From: Bigelowiella natans CCMP2755
Taxonomy: Eukaryota > Cercozoa > Chlorarachniophyceae
Length of the DNA stretch: 30,648 nt
Assembly (NCBI GenBank): GCA_000320545.1
Contig: ADNK01002090.1
Span: 20,001-50,648, forward strand
Direction: 5' to 3'
The number at the start of each line of letters is the position of its first letter. The first letter of the stretch is position 1. Shown here one piece after another: positions 30,450-30,648 of this stretch. A model generated the notes under the pieces. It was not told the origin of the DNA, did not search any database, and saw only the letters and a program-made list of their open reading frames with translations. Made by a program: the position numbers and the translations under genes.

Positions 30450-30648
30450 CTCTCTCTGTGTGTTCTTTGTGTATGAGTTTGTGTTTATGCAAATGCTTTT
30501 ATTCAAGAAAGTGGAAGATAGATATATGAACCGCTCTCCTCGCATTGCATGATGATACTACGGTTTCAAAAACATAGGTCCGGTGTGCAGGGTAGAAGTC
30601 TGAATGTAATAGGCAGGACTTTTCAAAGGAATATGTAAGAAATCTCCT
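27648..30648 (+). CDS. NHL-repeat beta-propeller protein, probably secreted; 3' end outside the window (partial)
   Basis: Supported exons: 28279-28369, 28526-28602, 28763-28825, 29099-29212, one from 29525 (end uncertain, perhaps 29709) and one from 30292 to about 30373; a further exon probably starts at 30097. The joined product reads ARFNLPKGIAIDPS...IIYAAEE, GNYGVRRIDVYGGDVTTFTG, TPTDGPVSVARFGQPYTLQF...YTLYLSEK, ANHGIRTIDMNTKIVNTLVA and TLDIFNTSTGN...GGSGSNGKF. These are successive NHL blades (FNxPxGIAxD / IYxADxxNHxIRxID / VxTxxG). Phases match across 28369/28526, 28602/28763, 28825/29099 and 29212/29525. A first exon at 27648-27719 would give a signal peptide (MLWVFGLLLGSAYLRSLAS) in the right phase with a GTGGAG donor, but other exons between 27720 and 28278 cannot be excluded. 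Such propellers bind proteins or ligands; the substrate is unknown. Confidence 0.82.
29489..29520. repeat. (TTTC)n microsatellite forming the polypyrimidine tract of an NHL exon
   Basis: A tetranucleotide repeat that ends at the AAAG acceptor of the NHL exon at 29525. Confidence 0.95.
29996..30041. repeat. (TG)n followed by (CG)n, in an NHL intron
   Basis: About 32 bp of TG followed by TATGCGCGCGCGCG. Alternating purine-pyrimidine DNA of this type can adopt Z-DNA. Confidence 0.9.
30407..30457. repeat. (CT)n microsatellite downstream of the last NHL exon
   Basis: Begins about 33 bp after the presumed donor at 30374. Confidence 0.95.

Noticed and set aside
1-30648. CRISPR array, bacterial operon or insertion sequence
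   Set aside because: No spacer-repeat array, no transposase, and all recognised genes are eukaryotic with GT-AG introns.

Overview
This window is nuclear DNA of a eukaryotic protist. Protein-coding genes have canonical GT-AG introns, mostly 50-160 bp long. Microsatellites are very dense, and the gene set is purely eukaryotic: COP9 signalosome subunit 6, PRP19, a bubblegum-type acyl-CoA synthetase, an algal-type bestrophin, a plant-type AP2 factor, a WD40 protein and an NHL-repeat protein. AP2 domains together with this bestrophin type suggest a stramenopile or related alga. That placement is an inference; no rRNA or organelle sequence is present to settle it. Intronless genes (PRP19, acyl-CoA synthetase, WD40, AP2) lie beside very intron-rich ones (CSN6, the GTPase-like gene, bestrophin, NHL).

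Layout from left to right. At 217-895 (+) is the 3' part of a small two-helix membrane protein. At 1752-3305 (-) a six-exon CSN6 gene is divergent from PRP19 (3739-5229, +), with a 433-bp shared upstream region. After a CTAG-rich non-coding island comes the bubblegum-type acyl-CoA synthetase (6972-9281, +). It is convergent with a 13-exon P-loop GTPase-like gene (10008-11850, -) with a Cys-rich MGC amino terminus. A stretch of unexplained ORFs and a second CTAG-rich island (about 12.1-14.3 kb) precedes a 20-exon bestrophin gene (14287-20688, -), whose introns are full of microsatellites. A third CTAG-rich island (20.7-22.3 kb) contains a cluster of six CACGTG hexamers. Then follow the WD40 gene (22324-25914, -), which carries an unusual repeated Cys/His motif, an AP2 gene (26097-26819, -), and the start of a multi-exon NHL-repeat gene (27648 to the right edge, +).

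Several of these genes have no long ORF. I rebuilt them by following family motifs across splice sites and requiring the intron phases to agree; exon coordinates are given in each entry. The strongest reconstructions are CSN6, the bestrophin and the middle of the NHL gene. The GTPase-like gene is the most novel candidate: ordered G1 and G3 motifs on a chain of small phase-compatible exons, a non-canonical G4, and a predicted acylated amino terminus. CSN6 and PRP19 both work in ubiquitin pathways and share one upstream region. No mobile element with recognisable enzymes, no RNA gene and no CRISPR array was seen.
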